DNA of 64,000 bases from Candidula unifasciata (lineage: Eukaryota > Mollusca > Gastropoda > Stylommatophora > Geomitridae), in NCBI GenBank assembly GCA_905116865.2, contig CAJHNH020004535.1, forward strand, positions 86,834 to 150,833. Reading direction: 5' to 3'. The translations under genes were made by a program, and so were the position numbers. This document shows, piece after piece, positions 61,549 through 64,000 of this stretch (position 1 is its first letter; each line of letters opens with the position of its first letter). The notes beneath the pieces are model-generated. The model was given only the letters and a program-made list of their open reading frames with translations, was not told where the DNA came from and did not search any database.

Positions 61549-62719
61549 TCTTCCTCCTTATCCTGTTCTTCTTCTGCTTCAATATCTTATCCCTCATCCT
61601 TGTTTTTCTTCTTACTTTGTTATTTGTATAGTTATGATGTTATAATAATTATTATTTAATATTTTGTGTATACCTAACACACAATAGATTTACGAACAAA
61701 ATGTATACGTGAATTATTTAACACAGGGTGCGCCTTGATTATACCAAAAGTAGAGGGGCCACAGCAAAAGTATGTAAATGTAAATCAGGAAAATACCGAG
61801 GCTGCAGAACTCAGTACTTACCTGTGTAAGGTGTACAACTTAGCTGATGAAATAATCCCTCAGTGACGTAGAGGATCAGCCATTATGTTAAGTGTGAAGC
61901 AAATATTATCAGCGCTGTACCGCAAGCGTTAAAAATTGATTGCAGAAGTGGCGGGAGACAATTACCCTCGCCGGACAGTCGGACAATTTATATTATGCGC
62001 AAATCTTGGACTGGTGAGCGAGAGCACGTCGCAAAGGGTACTCACAAAGTGGAATTAGATTGTGGGGAAGAATACGTGACGACAGCAGACAAAACGAGTG
62101 GGCGTCGGGTGGGCTTTCACACATTCATTACCCTTATCCTTCAATTAACGGCTCCCATTCAACCTCTGACAGGGTTAGCAGAGGGGCAAATACTCCCTGG
62201 AGAAAATGTCCGCACACACACACGCACATTATACAGACGCACGTCAAACACGCACGCACGCAACACATAGGCTCCCACTGACAACTTAACGCCTGAGAGC
62301 AAATACGGAAATGAGGTTTGGGGACTTGGAAAATCAGGACAGAAAGTGGAAGCAAGAAAAACAGATTGGACCGTCGTGAGGCTGTAAACTTTGGCGTCTG
62401 GTTCAGACTATCGCGCCATGATTTTGATGTTAGAAAATGTGACCAAATAAAAAATCATAATAGCAAGCATGGGCAGAGCTACCGTCGAAAAAGTTCAGGC
62501 TGTTCGTCCACTCCTGGGCCTCGACCCAATGATTACAATGCATGTGATCGGGTCAAATTCTTATTCTGTTTTCAAATTTTGTATCGATGATAAAAACAAC
62601 ACATCAAAAATATGACGTTCTGAGCTGTGCTGCTTCCGGAATCCTGCAAAATATGCGCCAGAATATGTTCTCCCCCCCCCCCCCTTTCCCGCCCAACCCA
62701 CTTTTCCGCAATAATTTTT
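61549..62719. other. Unassigned intergenic DNA
   Basis: Includes ACACGCAC-type simple sequence at 62210-62270 and a C run at 62671-62685. No gene supported. Confidence 0.45.
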
Positions 62720-62737
62720 CTGTCTTTTATTGCAGAA

Positions 62738-63140
62738 TTATGGACTACTGGCTAAAAACTGGGTTTTTAAAACGGAAAGGTGGTGAACTCAGTGAAGCTT
62801 CTGAAGCGATCGATTCAATGAGAACCAGCATCTTCGAAGGAGACGAAATGTCTTAGCAGACACCTGCGAGCCTACGCCATCAAAGTTGGTCTGCCTCAGT
62901 TAGCGGAGAAGACAAATCATGACCAGAAGGAAATCCACGGAAAACTAAGACAATATGATTCTAGCTACATCACTTTATTTGGATTTGTTTCCGTTGGGAA
63001 GAACATGCACCGGACGTGCAATGCGTTAACTGCCACGTATATTTTGCTACTAACAGCTGCTTGGATCCGTCTAAATTAAAGGGACATCTGAAATGCAATC
63101 GTTTTCATTTAGTGCATAAAGGTTCAGAAATCTTCAATCG
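62738..63140 (+). pseudogene. ZBED5/FAM200-type hAT transposase N-terminus, broken
   Basis: MDYWLKTGFLKRK opening, then, after stops and a frame change, VQCVNCHVYFATNSCLDPSK followed by LKGHLKCNRFHLVHKG. This is the BED-like zinc finger (CxxC, then H and H) seen at the start of ZBED5/FAM200/SCAND3-related hAT proteins. At 63330-63395 GGTGCCGCGGCG and TTGAGCACCTCTGCTCTAGCC resemble the terminal repeat of such elements. The rest of the transposase is absent. Confidence 0.8.
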
Positions 63141-63644
63141 CCGCTCTTTGTCTCTTCAGGCAGGGTCATACACGATGGAGAGAATTTCTAAAAACTGAAA
63201 TAAAAAAAAACGATATAATGCAAAATTCAGCCAAACGTTTCATTCATCACATTAGAGACAACCAAACAATAAATGTTACTTGATTTTTCTTCTTTCCCTA
63301 AGTATTCAAACCTCTTTAAGTGTAGGTGTGCCGCGAATTTTGTAGCCAAACAAGGGTGCCGCGGCGAACAAGCTTGAGCACCTCTGCTCTAGCCATTAAA
63401 ATCTTAAGCTGTTTTCTTGGAACTATTCTATTATGAATAATTATCGTTATCTGTCTTAATCACAATAATTGTTCCAGGTTTTATCTTTGCAAGATGTTAC
63501 CACACATATTGATTTATCTTTCAGGTGTTCATTTTTTAAAATGTCAATTTCTATGCTAAACATGTAGGTGACTTAAAGCTCCACCCAGCTGTTGTCAGGG
63601 GGCCTAATAAAATCTATCGGTTAAAAGAGGTTTCTGAGACTAGT

Positions 63645-63940
63645 GGCTGACGAAAGAATATATTTCACCATTCCCTCAGCCGCGTGGCTTTCGAGAGGTA
63701 ACTTCCACAATTGTCTCAGCCTCGTGGCTTACGAGAGACACATTTGGACAAACCTCGGATCTCGGGGAGCCTACAATGGACGTGATCGGACAATACCTCG
63801 GGCCGAAGGCCTACAATGGACGCGATTGGACAGTGCCTCTGCCCTCAGGGAGCCTACAATGAACTTTTCTGGACACTACCTCACCTCTCGGGGAGCCTAC
63901 AATGGACGTGATCGGACACCTCGGCCCTCAGGAAGCCTAC
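63645..63940. repeat. About 40-47-bp minisatellite, imperfect
   Basis: Five to six units of GGGAGCCTACAATGGACGTG plus ATCGGACA and CCTCGG-type spacers, preceded by two AGCCGCGTGGCTT-type units. Confidence 0.85.
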
Positions 63941-64000
63941 GTACGTACGTACATACATACATACATACATACATACATACGTATGTACGTACGTACGTAC
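63940..64000. repeat. ACGT/ATAC tetranucleotide repeats at window edge
   Basis: ACGT, then CATA, then ACGT again. It continues beyond the window. Confidence 0.95.

Overview
This is metazoan nuclear DNA, not prokaryotic. Genes are split by GT-AG introns, coding density is very low, and the window is full of mini- and microsatellites, retroposons and cut-and-paste transposons. The proteins and the repeat style suggest a lophotrochozoan, most likely a gastropod mollusc; that is an inference. Only two host genes can be supported, and they face each other. PFDN5 (prefoldin subunit 5, + strand, five coding exons, 11443-19579, 161 aa) and GGACT (gamma-glutamylaminecyclotransferase, - strand, three coding exons, 48155 down to 32835, 168 aa) are both complete. 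In both, every splice junction keeps the reading frame.

Layout. 1-4.7 kb: a macro-tandem array of 1.5-1.6 kb units, each carrying a 21-bp minisatellite and a GAA-tailed retroposon. 4.7-7.2 kb: a palindromic MITE, a foldback element and a LINE scrap. 7.36-8.62 kb: a 1.26 kb interrupted CTT/GAA array joined to the tail of a retroposon. 9.1-11.4 kb: a degenerate hAT transposon that ends about 20 bp before the PFDN5 start codon. 11.4-20.3 kb: PFDN5, with introns holding a foldback element, retroposons, a 30-bp minisatellite and a TTAA-flanked insertion. 20.6-32.8 kb: intergenic satellites of 55, 37, 42, 59 and 31 bp and fragments of several LINEs. 32.8-48.2 kb: GGACT. Its intron 2 holds a 1.1 kb 12-bp satellite. 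Its intron 1 holds a 2.53 kb hAT transposon with perfect 8-bp target duplications and several non-LTR fragments carrying RNase H. 48.2-64 kb: more LINE pieces, a Tigger/pogo element with a hAT derivative inserted in its terminal repeat, and many satellites.

The host genes do not form an operon or pathway: one is a chaperone subunit and the other an enzyme of crosslink-peptide degradation. The biology of interest is genome dynamics: nested transposons with readable target duplications, a GAA-tailed retroposon seeding a giant triplet array, and satellites evolving by small internal duplications. I found no undescribed multi-gene system. No long ORF inside a satellite is believable as a gene.
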